A stretch of 64,000 nt of DNA from Bacillus cytotoxicus (GCF_023715645.1 NZ_JAMBOP010000017.1:1-64000), one strand, 5' to 3'. Positions 27,750-36,571 are shown, numbered from the stretch's first letter. Translations and numbers: made by a program. The notes: generated by a model not told the origin, from the sequence alone.

Positions 27750-28939
27750 ACCGCTCCCCCTATCACCCACGTCTTTTCCCTTAGTGGGAACTCTACGTTT
27801 AGTTGAAATCCTTTATCTTTTTCACTTTCAAACCGAATGATCCCTCCGCGTTCTTCTACCCGCTCTTTCATATTCATGAGCCCAAAACCAGGATTCACTT
27901 CATTTACTCCTGCTCCGTCATCAGAAATGGATATATGCACCTTTCCTTCCAAACAAGAAAGTTTCATTTCACATGTAGTTGCCTTACCATGACGCTTTGC
28001 ATTTGTTAACGATTCCTGCATAATACGCAATATCGTTGGGTGTAATGACAACGGAATAACGGTTGGATCACCACTCAGTTTAAATGTCGTTCTCACATTT
28101 GTTGCATTCGAAAATTCACCTAGCATCCGCCTAACATTACCGACTAAATCTCCTGCATTCTCTTCTTCTTTCAAAGTTCGAACAGAGGCTCTCACCTCTT
28201 GCAACGATTTTTTCGCTAGCTCATGACATGTTCGCAAAATCGTTTCAGTCTGATCTGATTTCTGTTTCCATAATTCTTCAGCAAGCTGCAATTGAACAAG
28301 TAATGCCGTCATATTATGACCTACCGTATCATGAATTTCACGGGCAATATCATTTCGCTCTTTCACTGCCGTTAATTCTTCTACCTCTTTTGCATATAGC
28401 TGCAATTGCTCATGTGCTTCTTGAAGCGCTTCATGTGATGAAGTTAACTTTTCATACTGTTCATCTACCGTTTGGCGAGCTAATGTTAGTTTTTTAATTA
28501 ACCCTCCAGAAAGAGCGCTAAATACAACAAACATAAATGTAATAGCATTTCCCCAAATATTAATCGTTCCAAAATATTGATATGAATATATTAAAATAGC
28601 AAACCAACAGATAAAGAAAAATCCAATAAAAAAACGGGCTATCACTTTCGATTGAATATTAATAAATAAAGTTATCGCATCTACACCGAACAAAACTAAA
28701 TACAAATCTACTTTTGGAAATAAGAATCCCAATATAGCCGTTACAATCCCATTCGATAACAATATAAAACATATTCGTCGCTCTCCGCTATGTGATGTCA
28801 TAAGCAAACAATGATTCACAACATAAGTCAAACAGGCAGCACCAACAAATAATTGCAAACCTAGTTCCCCATGTGGAATCTGCAGTGCATATATAACACA
28901 AATGAGCACAATCGTAAGTAGCCGGGCATATCCTAGCAT
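27746..28939 (-). CDS. DesK/LnrJ-like sensor histidine kinase
   Basis: A 397-aa kinase: five to six N-terminal membrane helices, a coiled linker (about residues 155-190), a HisKA_3 dimerisation domain with the phospho-His in REIHDTVGHNMTALL, and a HATPase domain (SDDGAGVN, PGFGLMNMKERVEERGG). This membrane-embedded sensor without an outside domain is typical of kinases that detect lipid-layer disturbance. It is paired with the response regulator gene by a 4-bp overlap. Confidence 0.88.
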   Translation of the reverse strand: MLGYARLLTIVLICVIYALQIPHGELGLQLFVGAACLTYVVNHCLLMTSHSGERRICFILLSNGIVTAILGFLFPKVDLYLVLFGVDAITLFINIQSKVIARFFIGFFFICWFAILIYSYQYFGTINIWGNAITFMFVVFSALSGGLIKKLTLARQTVDEQYEKLTSSHEALQEAHEQLQLYAKEVEELTAVKERNDIAREIHDTVGHNMTALLVQLQLAEELWKQKSDQTETILRTCHELAKKSLQEVRASVRTLKEEENAGDLVGNVRRMLGEFSNATNVRTTFKLSGDPTVIPLSLHPTILRIMQESLTNAKRHGKATTCEMKLSCLEGKVHISISDDGAGVNEVNPGFGLMNMKERVEERGGIIRFESEKDKGFQLNVEFPLREKTWVIGGAV

Positions 28940-29108
28940 ACAGTTTCACCTCGTATTCAAACAAAATATATAGAATCCATATTCTTGCCCTCTTTATCCC
29001 CTCCTTTTAAAAATAGGAATGTCGCAACGAAATTCCAATATATAGAAAACACAAGCGTTTTATGTTAAAGTGGCATTGTGGCTAATATGTAAAGGAGAAT
29101 GATACCTT

Positions 29109-29300
29109 ATGAGTCTAAAGCTTAGAAGACCTTTATTTTTTTTGATTCCCCTATATATCATTCTCGTTTTATTTGATTATAACAATTATAATCAATTCAA
29201 ATGGATCGAGAATATCATACAGTCATTATTTATAGTGGTATTTTATGAATTTCTCATGTGGTTATTTTCTACAAAAAAAGAACCAACCTCTAAACATTAA
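29109..29300 (+). CDS. Small membrane protein (63 aa), unknown function
   Basis: A 63-aa product with AAAGGAG 10 nt before the ATG. Two hydrophobic helices (about residues 8-23 and 38-53) are separated by a polar, Asn-rich loop. No family is recognised. It is divergent from the sensor kinase gene and ends before a bidirectional terminator. Confidence 0.6.
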   Translation: MSLKLRRPLFFLIPLYIILVLFDYNNYNQFKWIENIIQSLFIVVFYEFLMWLFSTKKEPTSKH

Positions 29301-29361
29301 GCAGATTACACATAATACAACAAAAAAGTAATAACATATATAAAATACATACACACAATTT

Positions 29362-29387
29362 AAAAAGCTGGCATCCACCAGCTTTTT
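29362..29387. terminator. Bidirectional terminator between the 63-aa gene and the ABC-F gene
   Basis: Arms AAAAAGCTGG and CCAGCTTTTT; T runs follow on both strands. Confidence 0.85.
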
Positions 29388-29391
29388 AGTT

Positions 29392-31257
29392 CTACATATC
29401 TATACTATTCTCTAAATCCTCATATAATTTTGTTCTTACCAACTCTTTTCGTTCTTTTTCATTATGCAGCTGCTCCAACTCTGCAACATTTTTTGTCTTA
29501 GCCATTTGACAATCTAACTCGTATATACTTTGTTCCACACTCATAAGCTGCTCTTCCAGATTGATAATCCCCTTATTCATAGGTATTTGTTTCGGCACAG
29601 GTGCTACCTTTTCCTTTTTCACAACACTTCGCTGTTCTGTTTCTCTTTTTTCTTGCCACTTTTCACGCGCCCAAGCATAATTCCCCGCAAATCCATACAC
29701 GGTTTGATTATCCATCCAATACGTTTTCGCAAACAATTTATTTAAGAAATAACGATCATGTGATACAGCTAAAATCGTTCCATTATACTGTTCAAGTGCT
29801 TCTTCCAATACTTCTCTTGATTCAATATCAAGGTGATTTGTCGGTTCATCAAGTACAAGAAAATTAATATCTTGATACATGAGCTGCGCCAATCGTAAAC
29901 GCATTCGTTCGCCTCCGCTTAGTTGATTCACCTTTTTAAATACAGCTGGTCCGTAGAATAGAAAGCGGGCAAGTATATGACGTGCTTCGCCTTCTGTTAC
30001 TGCTACCTGCTCTCGAAACATTTCCAATACTGTTTGTTTACTGTTCACTTGCACATGTTGAGACAAATAGCCAAGCTTTACTCCGCTACCAATGCGAATT
30101 TCACCTATATCTGGACCCATTTCTTGCAATAATAATTTCAATAACGTTGTCTTCCCTGTACCGTTCCGTCCCACAATTGCAACGCGCTCTTGAAAACGAA
30201 CATGTAATTCTACATTTTGAAATAAAACACGATCAGCAAAATTCTTCCCCACTTCTTTCATGATCACAACGTCTTTCCCGCTTCGTTCTTGTCCTTCAAA
30301 CTGAAGACCTATTTGCTTATGCTCTAAAACAGGTTTCTTCAACTTTTCCATTCGCTCTAGAGCGCGCTCCATATTACGAGCACGTTTATGCAATCCCTCG
30401 TTTGGCGGATTTGCTTGATTGGCCCATTCTCTAAGCCTTTTAATAGCTTCCTTCATTTTCTTTATTTTCTTTTGCTGCTCTTGATATGCTTGAAACTCTT
30501 GCAATAGCCTTTCTTCTTTCTCCTTTACAAACTGTGAATAGTTCGTATGGTATACGTGTAATTCCCCATCCTCTAAATCAAAAATCTTCGTTACGACTTC
30601 ATCTAAGAAATAACGATCATGCGAAATCACAACGACCGTCCCGTCATATTCCTTTAAAAATTGCTCAAGCCATTCCACTGCGAATAAATCTAAATGGTTT
30701 GTCGGTTCGTCTAGAAGCAATAAATCCGGCTTTTTAAGGAGCATATATGCAAGACTCACTTTCGTCTGTTCACCGCCGCTTAGCTCAATAAAATCACGTG
30801 AAAATAATTCCGTCACCTGCAGCCCATTGGCCACTTTCATCATATTTGCCTCTATTTCATAACCACCTAAAAACGAAAACTGCTCTTGTATTTCTCCGTA
30901 TTCCGCCATCACTTTTTCTGTAACGCTTATAGCCATCTTTTCTTCAAGTTCCCGCATCTTTCTTTCTAATGCTTGCTCTTTCGCAAATGCAGAACGCAAT
31001 ACATCATATACAGTCATTCCTTCCGTAAACTTCGGAATTTGGGCAATATGACCAACACGCGTACCTTTCCTCATATGGATTGCACCGCCATCCACATGTT
31101 CATTTCCCGTTAACAGTTGAAAAATTGTTGTTTTCCCACTACCATTTCGACCAACTAAACCAATACGTTCGCGTTCTTTTATTTCAAACGATATATTTTC
31201 AAATATAATATTTCCACCAAACGTCTTCGCTATATTATTTACACTACAAATCATCAT
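29392..31257 (-). CDS. ABC-F family ATPase (ribosome-acting, antibiotic-resistance type likely)
   Basis: About 621 aa with two ATPase cassettes and no membrane segment, the ABC-F plan. Cassette 1 has GRNGSGKTT, LSGGEQTKVSLA and LLLLDEPTNHLD; cassette 2 has GRNGTGKTT, LSGGERMRLRLA and FLVLDEPTNHLD. Between them is a roughly 80-residue charged linker (the P-site tRNA interaction motif) rich in Lys, Arg and Glu. A coiled C-terminal extension follows. The start at 31257 is the first of two ATGs behind AAAGGAG. The leader carries a 44-codon ORF and two terminators, an arrangement known for inducible ABC-F resistance genes (vmlR, vgaA, msr types). Confidence 0.88.
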   Translation of the reverse strand: MMICSVNNIAKTFGGNIIFENISFEIKERERIGLVGRNGSGKTTIFQLLTGNEHVDGGAIHMRKGTRVGHIAQIPKFTEGMTVYDVLRSAFAKEQALERKMRELEEKMAISVTEKVMAEYGEIQEQFSFLGGYEIEANMMKVANGLQVTELFSRDFIELSGGEQTKVSLAYMLLKKPDLLLLDEPTNHLDLFAVEWLEQFLKEYDGTVVVISHDRYFLDEVVTKIFDLEDGELHVYHTNYSQFVKEKEERLLQEFQAYQEQQKKIKKMKEAIKRLREWANQANPPNEGLHKRARNMERALERMEKLKKPVLEHKQIGLQFEGQERSGKDVVIMKEVGKNFADRVLFQNVELHVRFQERVAIVGRNGTGKTTLLKLLLQEMGPDIGEIRIGSGVKLGYLSQHVQVNSKQTVLEMFREQVAVTEGEARHILARFLFYGPAVFKKVNQLSGGERMRLRLAQLMYQDINFLVLDEPTNHLDIESREVLEEALEQYNGTILAVSHDRYFLNKLFAKTYWMDNQTVYGFAGNYAWAREKWQEKRETEQRSVVKKEKVAPVPKQIPMNKGIINLEEQLMSVEQSIYELDCQMAKTKNVAELEQLHNEKERKELVRTKLYEDLENSIDM

Positions 31258-31280
31258 CTTTTCCGTACTCCTTTCAACGT

Positions 31281-31317
31281 AAAAAAGCCATGAGTAAAGA
31301 ACCTTACCCACGGCTTT
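31281..31317 (-). terminator. Leader terminator/attenuator 2 directly before the ABC-F ribosome site
   Basis: Minus-strand stem AGCCGTGGGTAAG / CTTTACTCATGGCT followed by six T, ending about 3 nt before the GAAAGGAG site of the ABC-F gene. It would cut off expression unless disrupted. Confidence 0.75.
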
Positions 31318-31325
31318 CATTTCAA

Positions 31326-31358
31326 AATAGAAAAGGGAACCAACATAGCTCCCTTTTC
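31326..31358 (-). terminator. Leader terminator/attenuator 1 of the ABC-F gene
   Basis: Perfect arms GAAAAGGGA (31330-31338) and TCCCTTTTC (31350-31358), then on the minus strand TATTTT. It lies between the leader ORF and attenuator 2. Confidence 0.7.
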
Positions 31359-31389
31359 ACACGTTTCTATAAAATGGGTGAAGAGACTT

Positions 31390-31524
31390 CTATCGTTCAA
31401 TAGTCATTATGAAATTGCTAAAAAAGGGCATACGTATCCCGTTAGCAACTACACGATGAAAAATTGCACGACAAATGTAGATAAAATCTAAAAATTGCGT
31501 GCGCATAACTATAGAACGATTCAT
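31390..31524 (-). CDS. Leader peptide of the ABC-F gene (44 aa)
   Basis: A 44-codon ORF with an AAAGAGGTGAAGGAG ribosome site, starting MNRSIVMRTQFLDFIY and ending FIMTIER. Inside it the sequences TTGCTAA and TTAGCAA and a GGG-ATACGTAT-CCC segment can fold, so ribosome position on this ORF would decide which hairpins form downstream. It matches the role of leader ORFs in ribosome-mediated attenuation: an antibiotic-stalled ribosome would allow read-through into the ABC-F gene. Inferred from layout; there is no homology evidence for the peptide itself. Confidence 0.6.
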   Translation of the reverse strand: MNRSIVMRTQFLDFIYICRAIFHRVVANGIRMPFFSNFIMTIER

Positions 31525-31678
31525 CTCCTTCACCTCTTTCGTACGGAATTTTATACTTACCTTTTCATTATACTCTCCTAAAACACGTTTGGATAGTCAT
31601 TTTTCTGAAAATAATGTAAATAGACACATTCATACATAGAAGACAGCTGTGGTTCAAAATTAAAAGGAGGAATCGAAC

Positions 31679-31756
31679 GTGATTGATATTGTAAAAACCG
31701 TTATTCACATTTTAGTTGACGCAAAACCAATCGTTGATGAAATTAATAATTTATGA
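31679..31756 (+). CDS. 25-aa amphipathic peptide
   Basis: A GTG-started ORF of 25 codons with an AAAAGGAGG ribosome site 8 nt upstream. The product begins MIDIVKTVIHILVDAKPIV. Hydrophobic residues repeat every three to four positions (I, V, V, I, I, L, V), so a helix would be strongly amphipathic, with acidic and basic residues on the other face. The size and pattern recall phenol-soluble modulins and delta-lysin, but I cannot show homology. The strong ribosome site and immediate terminator support it being a real gene. Confidence 0.55.
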   Translation: MIDIVKTVIHILVDAKPIVDEINNL

Positions 31757-31774
31757 AAAGAAAACGAAAATAGC

Positions 31775-31815
31775 AAAACGAGATACCCTAAATTAGGCAG
31801 GGTATCTCGTCTTTG
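31775..31815. terminator. Terminator shared by the 25-aa peptide gene (+) and the ABC exporter (-)
   Basis: Perfect 11-bp arms CGAGATACCCT (31779-31789) and AGGGTATCTCG (31799-31809). The exporter stop codon is inside the hairpin. Confidence 0.8.
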
Positions 31816-33542
31816 TTTTGCTCTATCGTAAATTGCTGTTGTACAATTTTTTTATAATATGTATGATTGTCCATCAGTTCTTCATGTGTACCTACACCTG
31901 TAACACGCCCATCCTCTAATACAAGAATTTGGTCTGCTTGTAAGATTGTCGATAAGCGGTGCGCAATGACAAGCGTCGTCTTATTTAACGATACATTCTC
32001 CAAAGCTTCTTGTATTTTTGCTTCTGACTCTGAATCTAAGCTAGCCGTTGCTTCATCTAGTAATAAAAATTCAGCGCCTCGTAACAATGCACGTGCAATC
32101 GCAATTCGCTGCCTCTGTCCACCAGATAGTTGGTTTCCTCGTTCTCCAACTTCTGTATCATATCCCTTCGGAAATTGCATAATAAACTCATGAGCATTCG
32201 CTAACTTTGCTGCCTCCACAATTTCTTCATTCGTGACAGAATGATTCACACCATACTTAATATTTTCTTTAATCGTTCCAGATAAAATTGGCGATGACTG
32301 CGCTACATAACTAAAATGGTTACGCCAGTCATAAATGTTACTCTTCCGATACGAAATTCCATTTAATAAAATATCACCTGCACTTGGTTCATAAAACCGT
32401 TCCATAAGCGAAAAGATCGTGCTTTTCCCCGAACCGCTTGGACCAACTAAAGCAGTCATCGAGCCTTTTGTAACTGCAAACGAAATGTTTTTTAGCAATG
32501 GATCCCGCTGATTATAACTAAAACTTACTTGTTCAAACTTTAAGCATTCTGGTCCTTCTAAAATTTTCTCCGTCTGAACAACTAGCTCTTCTTCTTCCTC
32601 TAAAATTTGAAATAAGCGGCGCGTAGAACCTTTCGCCTCTTGCAAGCTCGTCACAAACTGATTCATTTCTATAAAGGGAACTAATATTTGAAATAAATAC
32701 AAGATAAATGCAACCAGTTCACCAGAGGAGATCAATCCTTGGTCAACACGCCAAACACCAAATCCGACGACTCCCATTAAAATAACTAACGTGCATCCTC
32801 CAAGAATTGGGCTTAAAATCGATCTAATCTTTGCCCGTTTCATCCCGTACTGAAATAGCATTTGAAACTGCTCTTTCCCGCGTTCATATTCAACTACTTC
32901 TGTATTGTACGATTTAATTAATTTTATTTCCCCGAGCGTTTGTGATAAAAATGCTGTCAACTCTGACATTTGCTTTTGCTCTTGATCAGATAAGTCATTA
33001 ATCTTTTTCCCAAGTGGCAGAACAACAAACAATGTAATTGGAACTGCTAATAACAACACAAGTGTCATTGAAACATCAAGCATAAACAAAATCCCAATCG
33101 ATACGACAATTGATAATATGTTTGTCAGCAGCTGTATAATATCATCAGAAATTAACCTCATTAATATAGTTGTATCATTCGTAACCCGGCTCACCATTTC
33201 ACCAGAACGATTTTTATCATAATAAGAAACCGGCAACTTTAATAACTTCACCCATACCTTCTCACGAATTGTTCGAATAATTCCTTCTCCAACTCGCGAT
33301 AAAACATATAGAGAAATCGCCGAACTCGAAAACTCAAGCAACAATAGTACAACGATTGTTGCTAACACAGAAAATGAAAGTCCTTTCGAAAAGCTCTCCA
33401 TTAAATTTTTAATGAACAGCGGAATACATAACCCAGCAATCGTTGAGAAAATGGAAAAAATTAATCCAGTCATAAACAACTTCTTAGAAGGATTGGCAAT
33501 CCTCCATATCTCTCGAAACGATACATTTCTTTCTTCTTCCAT
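31788..33542 (-). CDS. BmrA-like homodimeric ABC multidrug exporter
   Basis: A 584-aa half-transporter with an N-terminal six-helix exporter domain (about residues 20-320) and a C-terminal ATPase. Walker A is GPSGSGKST, signature NQLSGGQRQRIAIARAL, Walker B LLLDEATASLD, switch IAHRLSTI. The length and layout match B. subtilis BmrA, Sav1866 and relatives that expel hydrophobic drugs as homodimers. It is transcribed alone, divergent from the GalT-like gene at 33648; the 100-bp gap must hold both promoters. Substrates are not predictable. Confidence 0.9.
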   Translation of the reverse strand: MEEERNVSFREIWRIANPSKKLFMTGLIFSIFSTIAGLCIPLFIKNLMESFSKGLSFSVLATIVVLLLLEFSSSAISLYVLSRVGEGIIRTIREKVWVKLLKLPVSYYDKNRSGEMVSRVTNDTTILMRLISDDIIQLLTNILSIVVSIGILFMLDVSMTLVLLLAVPITLFVVLPLGKKINDLSDQEQKQMSELTAFLSQTLGEIKLIKSYNTEVVEYERGKEQFQMLFQYGMKRAKIRSILSPILGGCTLVILMGVVGFGVWRVDQGLISSGELVAFILYLFQILVPFIEMNQFVTSLQEAKGSTRRLFQILEEEEELVVQTEKILEGPECLKFEQVSFSYNQRDPLLKNISFAVTKGSMTALVGPSGSGKSTIFSLMERFYEPSAGDILLNGISYRKSNIYDWRNHFSYVAQSSPILSGTIKENIKYGVNHSVTNEEIVEAAKLANAHEFIMQFPKGYDTEVGERGNQLSGGQRQRIAIARALLRGAEFLLLDEATASLDSESEAKIQEALENVSLNKTTLVIAHRLSTILQADQILVLEDGRVTGVGTHEELMDNHTYYKKIVQQQFTIEQNKDEIPCLI

Positions 33543-33647
33543 ACGATAACTCCCTCTTCTAATTTCTCCCTAATTCCACTATAAAGGATTTAATATGACT
33601 TTTCACGAATATATACAAGTTGGAATATGACAAATAGGGGGAGAAAT

Positions 33648-34415
33648 ATGGAGACACAACAACAACTATACTTTTCAAACCAGATTGGACAACAAAAACC
33701 AAACAGTATGCAAAATAAAGAAACAGCTTGCCCATTTTGCGATCAAACAAAACTAAGCGATATTTTAGAAACAGATGAAACAATCATTTGGCTAAAAAAT
33801 AAATATCCAACATTACAAAACACATTACAAACAGTCATTATCGAAACTGATAACTGTCACGATCATATTGCAACCTATACACAAGAGCATATGCGAAAGC
33901 TTATCCGCTTTTCAGTTGGGCACTGGTTATCATTAGAAGCAAGCGGAAAATTCCAATCTGTTATTTTATATAAAAACCATGGACCTCTATCAGGAGGAAC
34001 GATCCACCATGCTCATATGCAAATTATTGGTATGGAGCATGTCGACTATCGACAAAATGTAAGAATAGAACACTTCAAAGGAATTGTTGTAAGCAAAGAA
34101 CACGGAATCGAACTGAATATTTCTACCCAGCCAATTATCGGTTTTACAGAGTTTAACATTATAATAGAAAATACAAATCAAATTGATTTGATGGCTGATT
34201 GTATTCAAAAAACAGTACGCTACGTATTACACGATTTTCATAAACGTTGTAATAGTTATAACATGTTCTTTTATAGCTTCGCTGGAAACATTATATGTAA
34301 AATTGTTCCACGGTTTGTCGTTTCGCCACTATATGTTGGCTATAACATCCCGCAAGTTTCTATACAATTACAAGCAGTAAAAGAACAACTAGATACATAT
34401 TTTACAGAAAAATAG
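33648..34415 (+). CDS. GalT/HIT-like protein (DUF4931 type)
   Basis: About 255 aa. An N-terminal CPFCDQTKL zinc knuckle and a GGTIHHAHMQIIG segment (H-x-H) resemble the HIT-superfamily nucleotidyltransferase GalT, and match the DUF4931 family seen in Bacillus. A nucleotide-transferase or hydrolase role is likely, but the substrate is unknown. The start is at ATG 33648 behind AGGGGGAG. It converges with the transglycosylase gene; the stops flank a shared hairpin. Confidence 0.7.
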   Translation: METQQQLYFSNQIGQQKPNSMQNKETACPFCDQTKLSDILETDETIIWLKNKYPTLQNTLQTVIIETDNCHDHIATYTQEHMRKLIRFSVGHWLSLEASGKFQSVILYKNHGPLSGGTIHHAHMQIIGMEHVDYRQNVRIEHFKGIVVSKEHGIELNISTQPIIGFTEFNIIIENTNQIDLMADCIQKTVRYVLHDFHKRCNSYNMFFYSFAGNIICKIVPRFVVSPLYVGYNIPQVSIQLQAVKEQLDTYFTEK

Positions 34416-34440
34416 AGTAGGTCATCACAGAGCCTACTCT
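34414..34440. terminator. Terminator between converging genes
   Basis: AGAGTAGG (34414-34421) and CCTACTCT (34433-34440); the stop codons of both genes are within the hairpin. Confidence 0.7.
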
Positions 34441-34967
34441 TTCACAACACCTTTATTTTTATAGTACACATTCTCTAGTCCAATATTATATTTCATATTT
34501 TTATCAGTCCACTCTGTTCCAAGAGTACCCGGCCAGCCGGATGTATTCGCTACATATTTCAATAACTCAAGCTCCGTTAATCCTTTTTCCATACCTCTTT
34601 TATATCCTTTTGCCAAATGTGGCATAGCAATTTCAGCATTTTTACGCGGATCTTTTAACTCCTCATCTGTTACATTCTCAGGAGCAAGTCCACCACCGCG
34701 ATGTAATTGAAACAACCCAAATGATGTTCCATGATCTCCAACAGCTTTTGGATTGAAACGACTCTCATGCTCGGCAATTGTAAGAGGTATCCACTCTGGA
34801 AGACTATATTTCTTAGCCTCTTCGCTAATAATTTGTTTCATCTGTTTCGCTTCTTCTGAATCAACATAACTCATTTGATTTACAGGTTTCCCTGCACCCT
34901 CTGATTCGCCGCGAAAAAACATATATACTCCAAAAACTACTAAGAATCCTACAAAAAATTTCTTCAT
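34434..34967 (-). CDS. Membrane-anchored lytic transglycosylase (SLT domain)
   Basis: About 177 aa. A single N-terminal hydrophobic segment (FFVGFLVVFGVYMFF) anchors or secretes it. The SLT domain has the catalytic Glu in IAEHESRFNPKAVGDHG, followed by SFGLFQLHRGGG and the C-terminal YVANTSGWPGT. It would cleave peptidoglycan glycan strands outside the membrane. The ATG at 34967 is chosen because AGAGGGAA precedes it and it gives a proper signal segment; upstream in-frame codons look non-coding. It is monocistronic. Confidence 0.83.
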   Translation of the reverse strand: MKKFFVGFLVVFGVYMFFRGESEGAGKPVNQMSYVDSEEAKQMKQIISEEAKKYSLPEWIPLTIAEHESRFNPKAVGDHGTSFGLFQLHRGGGLAPENVTDEELKDPRKNAEIAMPHLAKGYKRGMEKGLTELELLKYVANTSGWPGTLGTEWTDKNMKYNIGLENVYYKNKGVVKE

Positions 34968-35279
34968 GTATATTCCCTCTTTTTCCGCTGAAATTTGTCC
35001 CCTTTCAGCCTTACATATATACAACTCAACTGCTTCACTATCTATCATACCAAGGATATACAATACCGACATCCTTCTTAAGTCTGATTTTGCGATGCAG
35101 AAACTACGAAACAAATATAAAAATATAACATTTCTCTATCAATCATTGAAACTAGCTTAAATAATCTTCTATATAAACCGCTTCTATGCAGAATACACCA
35201 TGTCCTCACTTGCTCGTGGCAGACGCTCTCAACCACCCATAAAAGAAAAAGGGTTTATATCCTCTTATAACTTATAAAT
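34968..35279. other. Non-coding interval with a degenerate repeat copy
   Basis: No gene is seen. The first 180 bp is AT-rich, probably the transglycosylase promoter region; the rest holds repeat copy 4. Confidence 0.5.
35160..35260 (+). repeat. Interspersed 200-bp repeat, copy 4 (degenerate)
   Basis: CCGCTTCTATGCAGAA, CTCGTGGCAGACGCTCTC and AAAAGGGTTTATAT can be matched to the family consensus with internal deletions. Confidence 0.6.
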
Positions 35280-35289
35280 TTATAAGTTA
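35266..35289. terminator. Perfect AT palindrome at the end of tatD
   Basis: A 24-bp perfect palindrome: ATAACTTATAAA followed by its reverse complement. The tatD stop lies inside it. It could act as a weak terminator or be a site for a DNA-binding protein. Confidence 0.45.
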
Positions 35290-36038
35290 TAAAATTGAAC
35301 TGTATTTTTATAGATAGTTTCCGTTGCCTCTTCAAGTGCTAGCCCTTTTATTTCACTCACACTTTTTAACACTTGCAAAATCATATTAGGATGCGTCATT
35401 TCATCAGTAAATTTCCACGGTCCATCCGTCTCTACCATAAGCTGTGATAACGGATAAAAAGCAGCAATATCTTTAATTTTGTCTTTATATACAATGTCAG
35501 GGGTAATCGAAATATAATACCCATTTTGGATCATTCTCTCCATCGTTCGTTGACTTCCCTTAAACCAATGAAAATGAGCATGTCGTATTCGGTAAGTTTC
35601 AAGTAAATCACAAACAACATCTGCATCATCATATACAGCATGTAATATAATTGGTAAATTATATTTCCGAGCCAAATATACAAATCTTTCTAGCATTTCA
35701 ATATATGGATCCAGCAACAACGCCTTATTTTCTTGGCGTAAATAATAAGGCAAACCCACTTCCCCAATCGCCGCAATACGATGTGCCTCTTTTTCAATTA
35801 ATTCGCAAATTCTTTCACATTGCTTGAAATCAACGTCTTGCTCAGGATGATACCCAAGAGCCGGATATATAAACGAGTAGCTCTTCGCCAACTCCAATGT
35901 TTGCTGACAAGAATGCTCATTCATCGACACAGCCATCAATGCTGCTATTTCTTTCGTCTTTTGTATATCTTCAATTAACTGTAATTGCTCTTCCTTTTTA
36001 TATTGATCCAAATGTATATGACTATCAATCCATTTCAT
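35280..36038 (-). CDS. TatD-family metal-dependent hydrolase
   Basis: About 252 aa, amidohydrolase TIM barrel. Metal ligands are visible in WIDSHIHLD (H-x-H), AAIGEVGLPY (Glu), LPIILHAVYDDAD (His), HFHWFKGS (His) and MVETDGPW (Asp). TatD proteins are 3'-5' DNases or related hydrolases. The ATG at 36038 is chosen, behind GAGGTGG; a GTG nine bases upstream would overlap that site. It is divergent in sequence from the housekeeping TatD (YabD) and probably an accessory paralogue. Confidence 0.88.
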   Translation of the reverse strand: MKWIDSHIHLDQYKKEEQLQLIEDIQKTKEIAALMAVSMNEHSCQQTLELAKSYSFIYPALGYHPEQDVDFKQCERICELIEKEAHRIAAIGEVGLPYYLRQENKALLLDPYIEMLERFVYLARKYNLPIILHAVYDDADVVCDLLETYRIRHAHFHWFKGSQRTMERMIQNGYYISITPDIVYKDKIKDIAAFYPLSQLMVETDGPWKFTDEMTHPNMILQVLKSVSEIKGLALEEATETIYKNTVQFYNL

Positions 36039-36059
36039 TTCTACCACCTCTTTCTGGCA

Positions 36060-36175
36060 TTGTATATATATCCTTTTTCATTTTCCAACATATAATTCGC
36101 TACGATACCCGGCCAGATGCTCTTGCCCACCTATAAAAAGGGGTTTTATGTCATCAACTTGTACTTATATAGTAC
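36060..36175 (+). repeat. Interspersed 200-bp repeat, copy 5 (degenerate)
   Basis: TATATATCC, then TTTTCCAACATATAATTCGC, CCCGGCCAGATGCTCTTGCC and GGGGTTTTATGTC to TTATATAG. The middle of the element is missing. Confidence 0.65.
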
Positions 36176-36200
36176 AACTTCCCAAAATGTATATGAAATT

Positions 36201-36228
36201 AAAAAACAAGAAGGCGAGCCTTCTTGTT
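36201..36228 (-). terminator. Terminator of the 37-aa peptide gene
   Basis: Perfect arms AACAAGAAGG (36205-36214) and CCTTCTTGTT (36219-36228), followed on the minus strand by six T. Confidence 0.85.
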
Positions 36229-36235
36229 CATTTAT

Positions 36236-36349
36236 TTATAAAACAATAAAGTTTGTAATTACATCAAAAATCCCAATACATACAATCGCAACGCCAAAGT
36301 AGCTAAAACACTCTACTAATGGAAACTTAACTACTTCTTCTTTTTGCAT
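36236..36349 (-). CDS. Small single-span membrane peptide (37 aa)
   Basis: A 37-codon gene with AAGGGAGACAGGTGAG before the ATG and a strong terminator 8 bp after the stop. The product starts MQKEEVVKFPLVECF and has one hydrophobic helix (YFGVAIVCIGIFDVITNFIVL). It resembles the small peptides at 21502, 21703, 37731 and 39021 in size and topology (short charged N-terminus, single helix to the C-terminus), though sequence identity is low. The function is unknown. Confidence 0.65.
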   Translation of the reverse strand: MQKEEVVKFPLVECFSYFGVAIVCIGIFDVITNFIVL

Positions 36350-36366
36350 CTCACCTGTCTCCCTTC

Positions 36367-36571
36367 TATATATAAATTCACTTTAATTTTCCAGCATCCA
36401 AGTTGCTGTTATGTAAAACAAAAGGTGAATGCTACTTGTTTGCTCCCTTTGTTTTAACATGGCCCGTGGCAAAAAAGGGCACTGACCGCTTCTATGCGCG
36501 GCCAGGCGCTCTCGCCCAGCCAAAAAAGGTGGTTTTTATGTTGGTTTTTCAATTTAGATTTATATATAATC
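36367..36571 (+). repeat. Interspersed 200-bp repeat, copy 6 (full length)
   Basis: Begins TATATATAAATTCAC, has CCAAGTTGCTGTTATG, the core ACTGACCGCTTCTATG and GCGGCCAGGCGCTCTCG, and ends CAATTTAGATTTATATATA. The ends are inverted repeats of each other. Confidence 0.9.
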
